62,390 nt of DNA, from positions 1 to 62,390 of the forward strand of contig JASMDC010000023.1 in assembly GCA_030753015.1 (NCBI GenBank), written 5' to 3'. This document shows positions 35,123-44,316 of the stretch, one piece after another (position 1 is the first letter of the stretch; every line of letters begins with the position of its first letter). A program made the translations under genes and the position numbers. The DNA comes from Candidatus Undinarchaeales archaeon. Lineage in GTDB: Archaea > SpSt-1190 > JASMDC01. The notes beneath the pieces were generated by a model, which saw only the letters and a list, made by a program, of their open reading frames with translations, did no database searches and was not told where the DNA came from.

Positions 35123-35611
35123 GGTGCATCCACCTCCTATAGACTATTCCGTCTGTAGGCATTAATGGCGAACGTGTTATATAAAGTTTGCCGGGTAAAT
35201 CAAGGAAGTACCGTTCATTACCGAGGATTTTATCCGTAAATTTTAGTCATTTCGGTTCAAAACGGTTCAATCGTCAAATTTAGGGTTAATAGAGGATCCA
35301 TTAACCACTTAAGATCACATGCGAGACGAGTGTCTGTTCAACCGTTGAACGGAGGATGTGAGCGAAGGTCACTTCTCTATACCATTTCCTAACAGAATTC
35401 CCCCCCTTAGCCACCCCTCTCACCGCCCCATCATCTTTTCTGGTCGCTCAAGGATCGAATAAAGGACCTCTTTGGACGCTAATAGAGAAGAATATTGCTA
35501 GAGAGGCCCACTAGGGGTGGACATCATCCTGTCGTCACACCGCCAACAACCACCGTATAGGTGGCAAGGTTTATATAACGGGTCCGGCACTAGAAACAAA
35601 GGGAGAGGACC
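35123..35611. promoter_or_regulatory. Shared control region between divergent membrane cassettes
   Basis: About 490 bases without a gene. A leftward TATA box lies at 35178-35185 and a rightward one (TTTATATA) at 35570-35577, with a GGGAGAGG ribosome site at 35601-35608. Between them are two direct copies of CGGTTCAA at 35253 and 35263, a 7-bp inverted repeat GGTTAAT/ATTAACC at 35284-35306, and the palindrome GTTCAACCGTTGAAC at 35336-35350. The middle is AT-rich, and a C-rich patch lies near 35400-35440. The repeats look like binding sites for one regulator acting on both cassettes. Confidence 0.5.
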
Positions 35612-36355
35612 ATGGACCGAAAAGCCATCATCGTCATCGTACTGATATCCCTGTTGCTTCTGGTGCCTGCGCAGGCACCGCCATTGGCGGATAAGCTCGC
35701 CAAGGACGGGGGCGTATCCAATCGAGCAACAGACCTATTGGGCAAGATAACACGGTCGCTCTTCGGCTCGGGGAACGAGTACATGGATCAGGGGGACTGC
35801 GAAGGATGGTTCGGGATTCAATCGGCCGACAGCGAGCGGTCCACCTATATCAATCTCGTGTGCGGCCAGATCATTTGCCCGCAGCAGGCGCACAACACCA
35901 TCAAGGGGGAGACCGACATCGCCAGCGTACCGAGGGTCAGTTGCAGCGGCGCGTCCTCGAAGGAGTCGAGGCTCAAGTTCTACTTCCTCTACGGTTTCAT
36001 GCCCTTTATCGTGCTGATGTATATCTTCAAGGACATGATGCTCCTATTCACGTTCCTTACCCCAAGGACATCGAACATAATCTCGCTCTGCCTTGCAGCG
36101 TACGCGGTGTTCCTGTCCCACGGTATCTTCTCGGTGGTTATGGGGCTGATGAACTTCCTGGGCGGGCCCGGGAGCAGCTTCGACTTCACGCAGATCTTCT
36201 TCAGCGTGCTGTTCTTCAGCCTGATATTCGGGTTCTTCTTCGACTCGATCTTCAGGTTCTTCATCGAGACGAGCCGCGTGTCCAAGGCAATCCAGTACCA
36301 GATGTACGAGGTCGCTGCCGAGACCCAGCTCGGTAAGTGGAGGGCAGGATACTAG
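35612..36355 (+). CDS. Signal-peptide polytopic membrane protein, cassette paralogue 2
   Basis: 247 residues. A signal peptide (IIVIVLISLLLLVPAQA) leads to an exported loop of about 90 residues with four or five cysteines (GDCEGWFG, VCGQIICP, VSCSG). Four membrane helices follow with a tail KAIQYQMYEVAAETQLGKW. The membrane part parallels the protein at 34514-35122. The larger exported loop suggests disulfide-bonded contact outside the cell. First gene of the rightward cassette, with a TATA box at 35570-35577. Function unknown. Confidence 0.72.
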   Translation: MDRKAIIVIVLISLLLLVPAQAPPLADKLAKDGGVSNRATDLLGKITRSLFGSGNEYMDQGDCEGWFGIQSADSERSTYINLVCGQIICPQQAHNTIKGETDIASVPRVSCSGASSKESRLKFYFLYGFMPFIVLMYIFKDMMLLFTFLTPRTSNIISLCLAAYAVFLSHGIFSVVMGLMNFLGGPGSSFDFTQIFFSVLFFSLIFGFFFDSIFRFFIETSRVSKAIQYQMYEVAAETQLGKWRAGY

Positions 36356-36398
36356 GGTCCCCCACGCCCGGCCGGGAGGACATGCAGAGGTAGAGATA

Positions 36399-36737
36399 AT
36401 GGATGATGAAACGCTCAAACACTTCTCGAAGGCCGAGGAGGTCGTACTGGTCCTTCTGGCCTTTGTAATCGTGTTGGTAGCCTTTATCGGGACGATGGTG
36501 CTCATCATCACCGCCCTTGCTGTGCTCAACGGCATCGAGATAACTACCATGGAACAAGCCCATCTCGGCCTGATACGCGAGTCCTACGTGACGGCCTTCG
36601 CCTTCATCCTGCTCCTGGGACTACTTATCCTTCAGAAGGAGCTCTGGATTGCGCGCAAGCGCCTGGAGGTCGCCTCCCGGACCCACGATATAGGTAGGCT
36701 CCTGGATGCGGTCAAAGGGGGCGACGGGGTGCGATGA
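36399..36737 (+). CDS. Two-helix membrane protein, cassette paralogue
   Basis: 112 residues. Two membrane helices (about 13-42 and 61-83), then KELWIARKRLEVASRTHDIG, a short amphipathic helix. It matches the two-helix half of the coiled-coil protein at 33944-34447 but lacks the long coiled coil. Its stop overlaps the start of the next gene (ATGA). It occupies the same position after the first gene as its paralogue does in the leftward cassette, so the gene order is mirrored. Confidence 0.7.
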   Translation: MDDETLKHFSKAEEVVLVLLAFVIVLVAFIGTMVLIITALAVLNGIEITTMEQAHLGLIRESYVTAFAFILLLGLLILQKELWIARKRLEVASRTHDIGRLLDAVKGGDGVR

Positions 36738-37516
36738 GATATACCGTTCTCATCGCGATTGTCATCATCTTTCTCCTGACACCTGCTACTGCGCCGACGG
36801 GTGCAGACGTCCTCCAGACACTCTACCGCAACAACATGTACCGCGGTCTGGTCACGGCATGGTCCACGATCATCAATCCCTTCGGCGTCAACATCATGGA
36901 GACAGACGAGACAGCCTACACGTACCTTCTGGCCCTCATCATCATGTTCTTCTTGATTTCGGAGACCTTCGGTCATAGCGATGCCATCAAGATCAACGCC
37001 ACGCCGGGATCGTTCTCCCTCCTCAAGCCCCTCACCTCGGGAGCGTCTATCAGTATCCTGATGGTCTCGAACTGGATTCTTGGATTCATCATCAAATACC
37101 TCGGATGGTTCCCCAACGAGACGTTCATCATGAACTACATGTTGCCTTTCGGCCTCATCTATTTCATGCTCTTCGACCTTATCTCATTTGTCAAGCCGGC
37201 CTTCATCAAGGTGCGGACCCGTAAGGCCATCGTCTTCCTCACCTCCCTCTATGCCGCCGATCTGGGGCTTCTGACGCCTGTGATGGACTCGATCAAGGAC
37301 ATCATGATGGCAGAAGGTGCTAATTGGTACGGTGGCACGACGTGGGTGATGTACGCCATGGCCGTATGCTTCATGATGCTCGCGAAGTTCCTCCAGCGTG
37401 CTCAGGCCTCGTTCATGACCTCACAGCGCGACTACATCCAGGCCCAGGTGGCCGAGGCGCGCTACCAGATGTACAAAACCCTTGCCGACCAATCCTTCGG
37501 TGGGGGAGGTTCATGA
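36734..37516 (+). CDS. Polytopic membrane protein, third member of the cassette family
   Basis: 260 residues. A signal-like helix (TVLIAIVIIFLLTPATA) and an exported segment are followed by five or six membrane helices. The end (FLQRAQASFMTSQRDYIQAQ, then VAEARYQMYKTL) is a cytosolic helix like the KAIQYQMYEV tail of the protein at 35612-36355. The segment YFMLFDLISFVKPAF resembles the LYDMLLFMGFM part of paralogue 1. It overlaps both neighbours. A diverged member of the same membrane family; function unknown. Confidence 0.68.
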   Translation: MRYTVLIAIVIIFLLTPATAPTGADVLQTLYRNNMYRGLVTAWSTIINPFGVNIMETDETAYTYLLALIIMFFLISETFGHSDAIKINATPGSFSLLKPLTSGASISILMVSNWILGFIIKYLGWFPNETFIMNYMLPFGLIYFMLFDLISFVKPAFIKVRTRKAIVFLTSLYAADLGLLTPVMDSIKDIMMAEGANWYGGTTWVMYAMAVCFMMLAKFLQRAQASFMTSQRDYIQAQVAEARYQMYKTLADQSFGGGGS

Positions 37517-37989
37517 CCATTCTAGCCTACCTGCTCGACAGGCTCTTCGATACACTGCTCATGCGGTACGCTCACGATCTGCATCATGAGGTCGCGGAGG
37601 AAGAGGAGGTCATCGATCCTGTGCTCGGCACGGCAGTGAACCAGTTCTCCCGCTCCTTCATGGGGACCGAGGTGGACGTGACCGGTGTCCAGGGGCCCTC
37701 CGAGGATTTAGCGCGGGATGGGGACATCAAGGAGGCCGAGGTCGTGTACGAGAGCGCCCAAGTACTCGAGCAGTCCCTGCGTAACGCATACGAGGCCCGG
37801 ATCGCCCTCCCAGGGATATCCCATCCGTCCCAGGTCGAGGTGCGCGAGCTCCCCCACTCACTCGAGGTGAAGGCACACCTCCCTGACGAACGAACCGGGT
37901 ACTTCGCCATCGTACGGAAGCCCGCCCGGTTCTCGAGCAGCCCCTCCTCCCATGTCGAGGAAGGCTCCCTCGTCCTGCGGTGGGAGTAG
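37513..37989 (+). CDS. Soluble protein ending the rightward cassette
   Basis: 158 residues. A helical N-terminus (ILAYLLDRLFDTLLMRYAHD) is followed by an acidic stretch and a C-terminal beta-rich part (VEVRELPHSLEVKAHLPD...GYFAIVRK). The beta part is faintly like an Hsp20/alpha-crystallin strand pattern. It overlaps the upstream stop as ATGA and is the only non-membrane product of the rightward cassette, so it may be a cytosolic partner or chaperone of it. No family recognised. Confidence 0.6.
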   Translation: MTILAYLLDRLFDTLLMRYAHDLHHEVAEEEEVIDPVLGTAVNQFSRSFMGTEVDVTGVQGPSEDLARDGDIKEAEVVYESAQVLEQSLRNAYEARIALPGISHPSQVEVRELPHSLEVKAHLPDERTGYFAIVRKPARFSSSPSSHVEEGSLVLRWE

Positions 37990-38056
37990 AGGGCCCGGAG
38001 CGAAAGTATTTAATCTGCTCTACTAAGAGATTCATATCCCCCGGGAAGGGTCCACT

Positions 38057-38560
38057 ATGCTCCTCACAAAAGTGCCTGTGCTGGACCTCATCGCAGATTG
38101 GGGTGGCATCCGCGCGATCGAGATAGTCAGATGTCTGGATGGGTCGAACGAGATCGCCGAGACTGAGCTGGCGACACGGCTCAACATGGACATGCATGTG
38201 GTCCGCGGCACGCTACAACGCTTGTACGAGAGCAGGCTCGTTAGGTACCGTAAGGAGAGGGGCCAGGATGGATGGTGGATCTACTTCTGGTCTTTGGACC
38301 CCCTACGTCTGGTCGAGCTGGTGGACAGGGACCGTCTACGCACCATATCTCTTCTGAAGCGGAAGCTGATCTTCGAGCGTGAGAACCACTTCTTCCGTTG
38401 CACGAGAGGATGCATCAGGGAGGCGTTCGACCTGGCCTTCGAGCACGATTTCTTGTGCCCCCGTTGTGGGATGCCCTTGGTCCAGGTGGACAACGCGTTC
38501 CACGTCGAGGAAATTCATTCATATATAAATACGTTAGAGTCGCTGCCCATCTCATGCTAG
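38057..38560 (+). CDS. tfe: Transcription factor E (TFE alpha)
   Basis: 167 residues. The N-terminal winged helix (IAETELATRLNMDMHVVRGT, LYESRLVRYRKER) and a C-terminal zinc ribbon (FRCTRGC...FLCPRCGMPL) match archaeal TFE. TFE binds the polymerase clamp and stalk and helps open promoters. Its winged helix contacts the TBP-TFB-polymerase complex. A GTATTTAATC box at 38025-38034 lies about 27 bases before the ATG, so the mRNA is probably leaderless. The next gene's promoter lies inside its 3' end. Confidence 0.9.
   Translation: MLLTKVPVLDLIADWGGIRAIEIVRCLDGSNEIAETELATRLNMDMHVVRGTLQRLYESRLVRYRKERGQDGWWIYFWSLDPLRLVELVDRDRLRTISLLKRKLIFERENHFFRCTRGCIREAFDLAFEHDFLCPRCGMPLVQVDNAFHVEEIHSYINTLESLPISC
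38521..38530 (+). promoter_or_regulatory. TATA box within the 3' end of tfe
   Basis: ATATATAAAT lies in the last codons of tfe and predicts a transcription start near 38552-38554, at the ATG of the AI-2E-type gene. That gene can be expressed independently of tfe. Confidence 0.5.
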
Positions 38561-39579
38561 CATCGAGCGACGGGGAGCCAGGAATGCAGCTGAAGAGCGT
38601 CCTATCCATCCTCGCGATTCTATTCATCCTCTACGTCCTCAAGCCCCTTGTGGACGTCGTGGTGGCCGGTGCTGTGCTCGCCTACGTGCTCCGCCCCATG
38701 GACGAAGCGATCAGGCGCAAGGTCCATTCCGAGACCCTTGCCGCCGCAATCACCACCTTGTTGCTCGCCGCACCCCTCATCTTCCTTGGTCTCTACGCAG
38801 CCTACTCCATTGTGGTCGACGTAGGCGAGATGATGACTGAGATTGGATCATCCTCGGCCAGTGAGGTTGTGATGCGCCGGTTCCTCCCCCTTAAAGTGGT
38901 GGCGGGCCTTACACCCATTCTAGGTACTATCGAAGAGAGCGTCCAGAGCATCTCTCTGAGCCTTCCTCTCGCGCTCATTCAGCTGTTGATGATGTTCGCT
39001 ACGATGTTCTACTACTTTATCTCGGGACGCGAGGCTGAGCGCTATGCGTGCTCCCTCATCCCCCCCCACTTGATGCCGTGGCTTGAGACCATCTGGGTGC
39101 CGGTCGGGAACGTGCTCCGGGGGATGCTTTACGGACATCTTATCACATCGATATTCATCGGTGTATTGGCCGGTATCGGATACGCCATCCTGGGTCTATC
39201 CCATGCAGCACTTCTCGGTGCGATGACCCTGGTTGCTTCCCTCCTCCCCATCGTCGGGCCCTACGCCGTGTTCGCACCAGTGGCCATCGTGGAGTTCATG
39301 ACCGGGAGCGCCCTCAAGGCCGTAGCCGTGTTCGTATACGGGTTCGTTGTGCTCACCGGGTACGCCAACCTCTATCTCTACCCTAAGATAGGGGGCAGCT
39401 ACGCTGGGATCCACCCTCTGCTCGTGCTTGTTGCTTTCATCGCCGGACCGCTGACGATGGGACCTGTAGGGCTCATCTATGGACCGCTCGCCATGGGCAT
39501 TGGACTTGGATTGGCCGAGAGCGTGCGTCACGGGCGCTGTCAAGAGGGCAATCAGAAGGTGGAGATGGACGATGCGTAG
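38554..39579 (+). CDS. AI-2E/PerM family membrane transporter
   Basis: About 341 residues with seven or eight membrane helices. The family pattern is present: an N-terminal helical pair (LVDVVVAGAVLAYVLRPMDE), a central periplasmic-like domain, and the C-terminal GIGYAILGLSHAALLGAMTL ... LPIVGPYAVFAPVA and KIGGSYAGIHPLLVLVAFIAG segments. Members export small molecules or act as Na+(Li+)/H+ antiporters; the substrate here is unknown. The ATG at 38554 fits a leaderless message; an ATG at 38584 has a GGAG site and is an alternative. It overlaps the next gene. Confidence 0.85.
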   Translation: MLASSDGEPGMQLKSVLSILAILFILYVLKPLVDVVVAGAVLAYVLRPMDEAIRRKVHSETLAAAITTLLLAAPLIFLGLYAAYSIVVDVGEMMTEIGSSSASEVVMRRFLPLKVVAGLTPILGTIEESVQSISLSLPLALIQLLMMFATMFYYFISGREAERYACSLIPPHLMPWLETIWVPVGNVLRGMLYGHLITSIFIGVLAGIGYAILGLSHAALLGAMTLVASLLPIVGPYAVFAPVAIVEFMTGSALKAVAVFVYGFVVLTGYANLYLYPKIGGSYAGIHPLLVLVAFIAGPLTMGPVGLIYGPLAMGIGLGLAESVRHGRCQEGNQKVEMDDA

Positions 39580-41602
39580 GGCAACGCTCCCCCTTGTCCT
39601 CTTCCTGCTCCTGGCAGTCCCGGGATTGAGCGAGGACGGAAATAGCACCACTAACACAACTACCCCCGCACCCGCGTTCACTACGGACTTCGACGCAGAG
39701 CTCGAGATAACCGCAGCGAGTATGAGCGATGCCAAGTCCCTCGTGCTCTATATCAACGAGACCGTCAATCGCCTCAACGAAACGATAAACCGTACCGATG
39801 CATGGGCATCGCTCAGCGAGGCGATGAGTGAGCTCGATACGGCCCGATCCTATCTCACAAAATCCGCCGATTATCGCGAGGTATCCGACGATGTGTTCAT
39901 GGGATATCATACACTCGCCCGTTCCCATGTTCAAGAGGCACGCGCCTTGGCCCAGGATGCGAACGACACGGCCATGTCCCTACAGCGGTCCTTCCAGGAC
40001 CGGGAACGGCTGGGCGAACAGGTCGGCGACCTTCTGCTCTCTGCGACCATACTACACCAGACCGTGGAAGGGATGATAAGCCTCTCTCGGGACCGGGTCC
40101 AGGAGGCACGCGACATCGGCCTGGACATGACGATCGCCGATGGCGAGCTCCTCCTCGCCCAAGGAAAGGTGGATGCCGGTGTCACGGTGCTCGAATCCGC
40201 AGAGACCGCTGCGAGCTCAGACGACCCCATCTTGGCCCTCTCTCACCTCAGCGAGGCAGAGAGCAAGTTCCTGGACGCTCAAGGCCATGCCGATGCCGCA
40301 CAGAACATCGCTCTTGAGGCCATGGGGCGAAGTCAAGAGCGTACCGCGGGGCTCCGCACTCAGGTAGAAGCCGTCGGGAACCTCACCACAGAGACCGCTG
40401 CTCAGCTCACCACTACCGAGGCCATAATCACCTACTTGTCGGAGAAGGGACTGACGACACAAAAGTACAACGACCTGCTCTCTCGGGCACGAACCCATCG
40501 CGAGCAAGCCGCAACGGCCCTCACGAGTGCCCTCAACCGGCTGGATGCCGGCTTGGCGGACGAGACCCAGGATTTCACGCTCACAGCGCTGGACAACGCG
40601 CAGCAGGCTCGACGCAGCACCACGCTGGCCGCTGAGGAGGCACGTGCCGACATAGACACGATGGTATCCTCTGCGTACACCTCCGCCTCCCTCATTCTTA
40701 ACAGGACCCTGGAACTGAAGAGCTCGATGGCCGTCTCCCTGAACGTCACAGCCGCTGTGGAGGTTGAGAAGGGCATTCTTGATGTGCGCTCGCAGTTGGG
40801 GATTGCCGAAGGATTCCTAGACCGGCTCAAGGCATCACAAGTGCTGCCTGAGCGGTCACGGGTGGAGGCGGCACTGGATGCTTGTTCCGTGGCAAGCGAG
40901 CTCGCTACCACGCTCAGGAAGAACCTGGAAGCCATCAAGGACGATCATGATTCAGCACAGGCCTCCCTCGTTACAGCGTCCCGTATGCTGAACACGGCCA
41001 TGCCCACGTTCATCGGAGCCGAAAACGCCGTCCAAAAGCGATACCATGGTGAATACACGCGGCTCACGGAGGAGTACGTGAGCTTGGAAACACGGTTCAA
41101 CGGCTCGTCATATGGTAGTGTGGTCGATCCCGCACGCGAGCTTGCGATACAGGGCGCCGTACTGGAGACGCGTATCAAGGGTTATACTGATTGCCTGACC
41201 GCTATAGCATCGGCCGACGTGGCACTGGAGGAGCTTCGGAACGCTGCCAATCAAAGCCTCTCCGGTGTCGGGGCAGAGAAGGTCCGGGAACTGGAGGAGC
41301 TACTCGATACCGCACGAACTAACGCCCGCTCAGAGGCATTCAACGTCTCCCTAGAAGCTGCCGTGTCCACTAAGGAGCATGCCCTCGACCTTGCCCTCAC
41401 TGCGGAGCGTAACCGTGATGACCGGATACGAGTGGGAGTGCTCGCAGGCTTCACGTTGTTCCTCTTCCTCATTGGTAGCGTCGTTGACAGGCGAATAGCA
41501 GGCACTGGGCGTGGGGATATATCCACGGATGAGAATGGTGAAGGGCTAGATGGCGCGGTCAGCCCCACTCCCAACGTCGACGATGAGAAAGCCAGCCATT
41601 GA
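39572..41602 (+). CDS. Secreted coiled-coil protein with C-terminal membrane anchor
   Basis: 676 residues. A signal peptide (LPLVLFLLLAVPGLSE) and an Asn/Thr-rich linker (NSTTNTTTPAP) lead to about 550 residues of helical, Ala-rich coiled coil (LDTARSYLTKSADYREVSDD and onward). One membrane helix (VGVLAGFTLFLFLIGSVV) and an acidic cytosolic tail complete it. Several N-x-S/T sequons (NET, NRT, NDT, NVT) mark it as a likely N-glycosylated surface stalk. The ATG overlaps the end of the AI-2E-type gene. Its last 44 bases overlap the end of the CCA-enzyme gene on the other strand. Confidence 0.75.
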   Translation: MRRATLPLVLFLLLAVPGLSEDGNSTTNTTTPAPAFTTDFDAELEITAASMSDAKSLVLYINETVNRLNETINRTDAWASLSEAMSELDTARSYLTKSADYREVSDDVFMGYHTLARSHVQEARALAQDANDTAMSLQRSFQDRERLGEQVGDLLLSATILHQTVEGMISLSRDRVQEARDIGLDMTIADGELLLAQGKVDAGVTVLESAETAASSDDPILALSHLSEAESKFLDAQGHADAAQNIALEAMGRSQERTAGLRTQVEAVGNLTTETAAQLTTTEAIITYLSEKGLTTQKYNDLLSRARTHREQAATALTSALNRLDAGLADETQDFTLTALDNAQQARRSTTLAAEEARADIDTMVSSAYTSASLILNRTLELKSSMAVSLNVTAAVEVEKGILDVRSQLGIAEGFLDRLKASQVLPERSRVEAALDACSVASELATTLRKNLEAIKDDHDSAQASLVTASRMLNTAMPTFIGAENAVQKRYHGEYTRLTEEYVSLETRFNGSSYGSVVDPARELAIQGAVLETRIKGYTDCLTAIASADVALEELRNAANQSLSGVGAEKVRELEELLDTARTNARSEAFNVSLEAAVSTKEHALDLALTAERNRDDRIRVGVLAGFTLFLFLIGSVVDRRIAGTGRGDISTDENGEGLDGAVSPTPNVDDEKASH

Positions 41603-42959
41603 GGAAACGTCGGAGCCCGTCGTTCCCGGTGAAGGTCTCCTCCAATGCCCCCTCCGTGACCATGCTACCGCTCGTCGCTACTGTTGAAGCGAGACCGCGG
41701 GGACAGCCAGCGCGTACCAATCCTCGCTCGTCCGTGATGACCGCTCCCTCGATGAACGTGTCCACGAGTGTGTGTTCGCGGGGGAGCACGACCTCCCACC
41801 GGCGGTTGTGGATCCGTGGGGAGAAGGCCCGGTGTTTCTCTAGAAATGCCTTCTGGTGGTGCTCAGGAGCATCCAGCAAGGGGCCATGATGTACCCGTGT
41901 CGGTGCCAATCGATAGGTGGACACCCTTAGCGCCACAACCGCCAGTTTGTCTTCATCGGACCACACCTCTTGCGCCCTGACGACGAATCCCTCACGCTCG
42001 GCCTGTGTCAGCAGGGAGCGGGCGAACCGACGTAGCTGTGGCCAGAGCTGGTCAGGGACCACGTCGGGGGGCTCGAAGGTCACCAGTACTAGTCGATCAC
42101 CGGACAGCTTGCCGGGGAGATCTTCCCATGTCATATCTGGGATCGGGGACGGGAAGAAGAATTGTCGGTTGGGCTTCCCCAGGAAGTCGCGTGCTGCTAA
42201 GGAGAAGATGTGGAGGTTCTCTGATGAGAGGGCAGCAGCGACGTTCCGGCGGGGATCTACGGGATCGATGACCAAAACCGGCTCTGAGAACCGTATCCCT
42301 TCGTCACGGTGGTCCTCGATATCGATGATGACCGGTGGCTCCCAAACGGCCACAGCCTCTAGCACATCTATGAATGAGCCATAATGGAGCACGAGCAGCT
42401 CGCACAGATACCCCGAGAGCCCCTGCGTCCTCGTGTCTGCACCGTAGAGGTCACAGCCGGTGCAGAAACGCTTGAGAAGGCGCACCTCGCCCCGCTGTGA
42501 CTCGCTGATGCGCCCACACACGAATTTCGTGTGGAAAGGAGTGCGCCCCACACTGGACACCTTCTTCGTAGCAGCGTCCACCTGATAAGCGGGTACCAGG
42601 TCGACAGCGAAACCGTCCACTTCCCCCTTCACATAGGGATGTTCAGCATAGGCCACGGTGGCGGTCCCACCCAAGGCTCCCACAACCGCTTGGCCAAGGG
42701 CAAGTCCATGTTCACGCAACGCCTCGCGGGAGAGCTCTTGTGGGAAGAGGAGGAACACGTCCACGTCACGGGCGCCTGGAAGCCAAGTACCCTTCGCGAC
42801 CGAGCCCACCAGCACGGGGCGGGCAGACATCCCCAACTGGCTCGCCTGATCGATTCCGGTGGCCAGCACACGCTTCGCAAGGGACCGTATACGCTCGGCC
42901 TCTAGAGGCTCTGGTACCAGTTCGCTCCGTATCTCAGCTACGAGCTCGTCCACGTCCAC
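41559..42959 (-). CDS. cca: CCA-adding enzyme (class I, archaeal)
   Basis: About 466 residues. It adds or repairs the 3'-CCA of tRNAs using CTP and ATP. The nucleotidyltransferase signature is VGSVAKGTWLPGARDVDVFL, with the metal-binding DVD pair. A GYLCELLVLHYGSF segment and tail domain follow, as in archaeal class I enzymes. No tRNA in this window encodes CCA, so the enzyme is needed. The GTG at 42959 is the first good start after the enolase stop. The enolase gene lies immediately upstream on the same strand. Confidence 0.92.
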   Translation of the reverse strand: MDVDELVAEIRSELVPEPLEAERIRSLAKRVLATGIDQASQLGMSARPVLVGSVAKGTWLPGARDVDVFLLFPQELSREALREHGLALGQAVVGALGGTATVAYAEHPYVKGEVDGFAVDLVPAYQVDAATKKVSSVGRTPFHTKFVCGRISESQRGEVRLLKRFCTGCDLYGADTRTQGLSGYLCELLVLHYGSFIDVLEAVAVWEPPVIIDIEDHRDEGIRFSEPVLVIDPVDPRRNVAAALSSENLHIFSLAARDFLGKPNRQFFFPSPIPDMTWEDLPGKLSGDRLVLVTFEPPDVVPDQLWPQLRRFARSLLTQAEREGFVVRAQEVWSDEDKLAVVALRVSTYRLAPTRVHHGPLLDAPEHHQKAFLEKHRAFSPRIHNRRWEVVLPREHTLVDTFIEGAVITDERGLVRAGCPRGLASTVATSGSMVTEGALEETFTGNDGLRRFLNGWLSHRRRWEWG

Positions 42960-42975
42960 AGTACCTCGGACGGTC

Positions 42976-44253
42976 CTAGGCGCGGAAGTCCCTGCCCGGG
43001 AACACGGCCGCGTCGCCCAGCTCCTCCTCGATGCGCAGCAACTGGTTGTACTTGGCGTTCCGCTCGCTGCGACAGGGGGCGCCGGTCTTGATCTGGCCGC
43101 AGGCCAGGGCCACGGCAATGTCGGCAATAGTCGTGTCCTCCGTCTCACCGGAGCGGTGCGAGACCACCACGCCGTACCCGTTCCGGAAGGAGAGGGTAGC
43201 AGCAGCAAAGGACTCGGTGAGGCTCCCGATCTGGTTGACCTTGAGCAGAAGGGCATTGGCTGCGCCGAGGTCAATACCACGCTGAATCCGCTCCACGTTG
43301 GTAACGAATAGATCGTCGCCCACGACCTGGATATCGAGCTCCCGGGTCATGCGAGCATAGGCCTCGTAATCCTCCTGGTCGAAGGGATCCTCGATGGAGA
43401 CGATGGGATAGCGGGAGCAGATGTCCGCGTAGAGGGCGAGGAGCTTATCGCTGGAGATGGGCTTGCCGCCGACGATGTAAGCCTTCTTCTTGGTGTCATA
43501 GAACTCAGCAGCGGCGCAGTCCATAGCTATGACGATGTCCTCGCCGGGAACGTAGCCGGCGTTCTTCACAGCGGCCATCAGAGCATCAAGACCCTCATCC
43601 ACGGTCTTGCAGGGCGGGGCGAAGCCACCCTCGTCACCCACGTTCACAGCGTCCCCGCCGTACGCCTTCTTCAGGTACGCTTTGAGCGAGTGGTAGCACT
43701 CCGCACCCATGCGCAGGCCCTCGGCGAAGTTACTGGCACCAACAGGCATGAGCATGAACTCCTGGAATTCGATGGCGTTACCGGCATGGACACCACCGTT
43801 CAGGACGTTCATCATAGGAACCGGGAGGACGTTTGCCGATGTCCCACCGAGATAGCGGTAAAGGGGGAGATCCACAGAGTCCGCAGCGGCGTGGGCGCAC
43901 GCCAGGGACACACCGAGGATGGCGTTGGCCCCGAGCTTGCTTTTATTCTTCGTCCCGTCCAGTTCGAGCATGAACCGATCGATGGCTACCTGATCACGGA
44001 CATCCATCCCGATGAGCTCGGAAGCGATGACCTCGTTGACGTTTGTGACGGCCTTGAGCACACCCTTGCCGAGCCACCCCTTGCCCTTGTCGCGGAGTTC
44101 AAGGGCCTCATGGGTCCCCGTTGATGCGCCGGAGGGGACAGCGGCCCTTCCGAAACCGATGCCGGCCGCAACGTCCACCTCGATGGTGGGGTTACCGCGA
44201 GAGTCGATAATCTGACGCGCAGTTATTTCGGTGATCTCAAAGGTATCGCACAT
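42976..44253 (-). CDS. eno: Enolase (2-phosphoglycerate dehydratase)
   Basis: 425 residues, the usual length. It interconverts 2-phosphoglycerate and phosphoenolpyruvate. Landmarks are the start [35 protein letters not shown], the metal ligands in [24 protein letters not shown] and GDDLFVTN, and the catalytic Lys in [12 protein letters not shown] plus [11 protein letters not shown]. The ATG at 44253 is chosen because a TTTTTATGTC box at 44282-44291 implies a start near 44261; a longer frame crosses that promoter. Confidence 0.96.
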   Translation of the reverse strand: MCDTFEITEITARQIIDSRGNPTIEVDVAAGIGFGRAAVPSGASTGTHEALELRDKGKGWLGKGVLKAVTNVNEVIASELIGMDVRDQVAIDRFMLELDGTKNKSKLGANAILGVSLACAHAAADSVDLPLYRYLGGTSANVLPVPMMNVLNGGVHAGNAIEFQEFMLMPVGASNFAEGLRMGAECYHSLKAYLKKAYGGDAVNVGDEGGFAPPCKTVDEGLDALMAAVKNAGYVPGEDIVIAMDCAAAEFYDTKKKAYIVGGKPISSDKLLALYADICSRYPIVSIEDPFDQEDYEAYARMTRELDIQVVGDDLFVTNVERIQRGIDLGAANALLLKVNQIGSLTESFAAATLSFRNGYGVVVSHRSGETEDTTIADIAVALACGQIKTGAPCRSERNAKYNQLLRIEEELGDAAVFPGRDFRA

Positions 44254-44316
44254 TATCTTCGCCGGTGGCCGTGTGGAGGGATAAGACATAAAAACGTAGC
44301 TGCGGGGCTTGTGCGC

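Noticed and set aside
32760-37989. An integrated provirus explaining the small membrane genes
   Set aside because: No integrase, capsid, terminase or replication genes are present and no flanking repeats or tRNA attachment site were found. The base composition also matches the surroundings.
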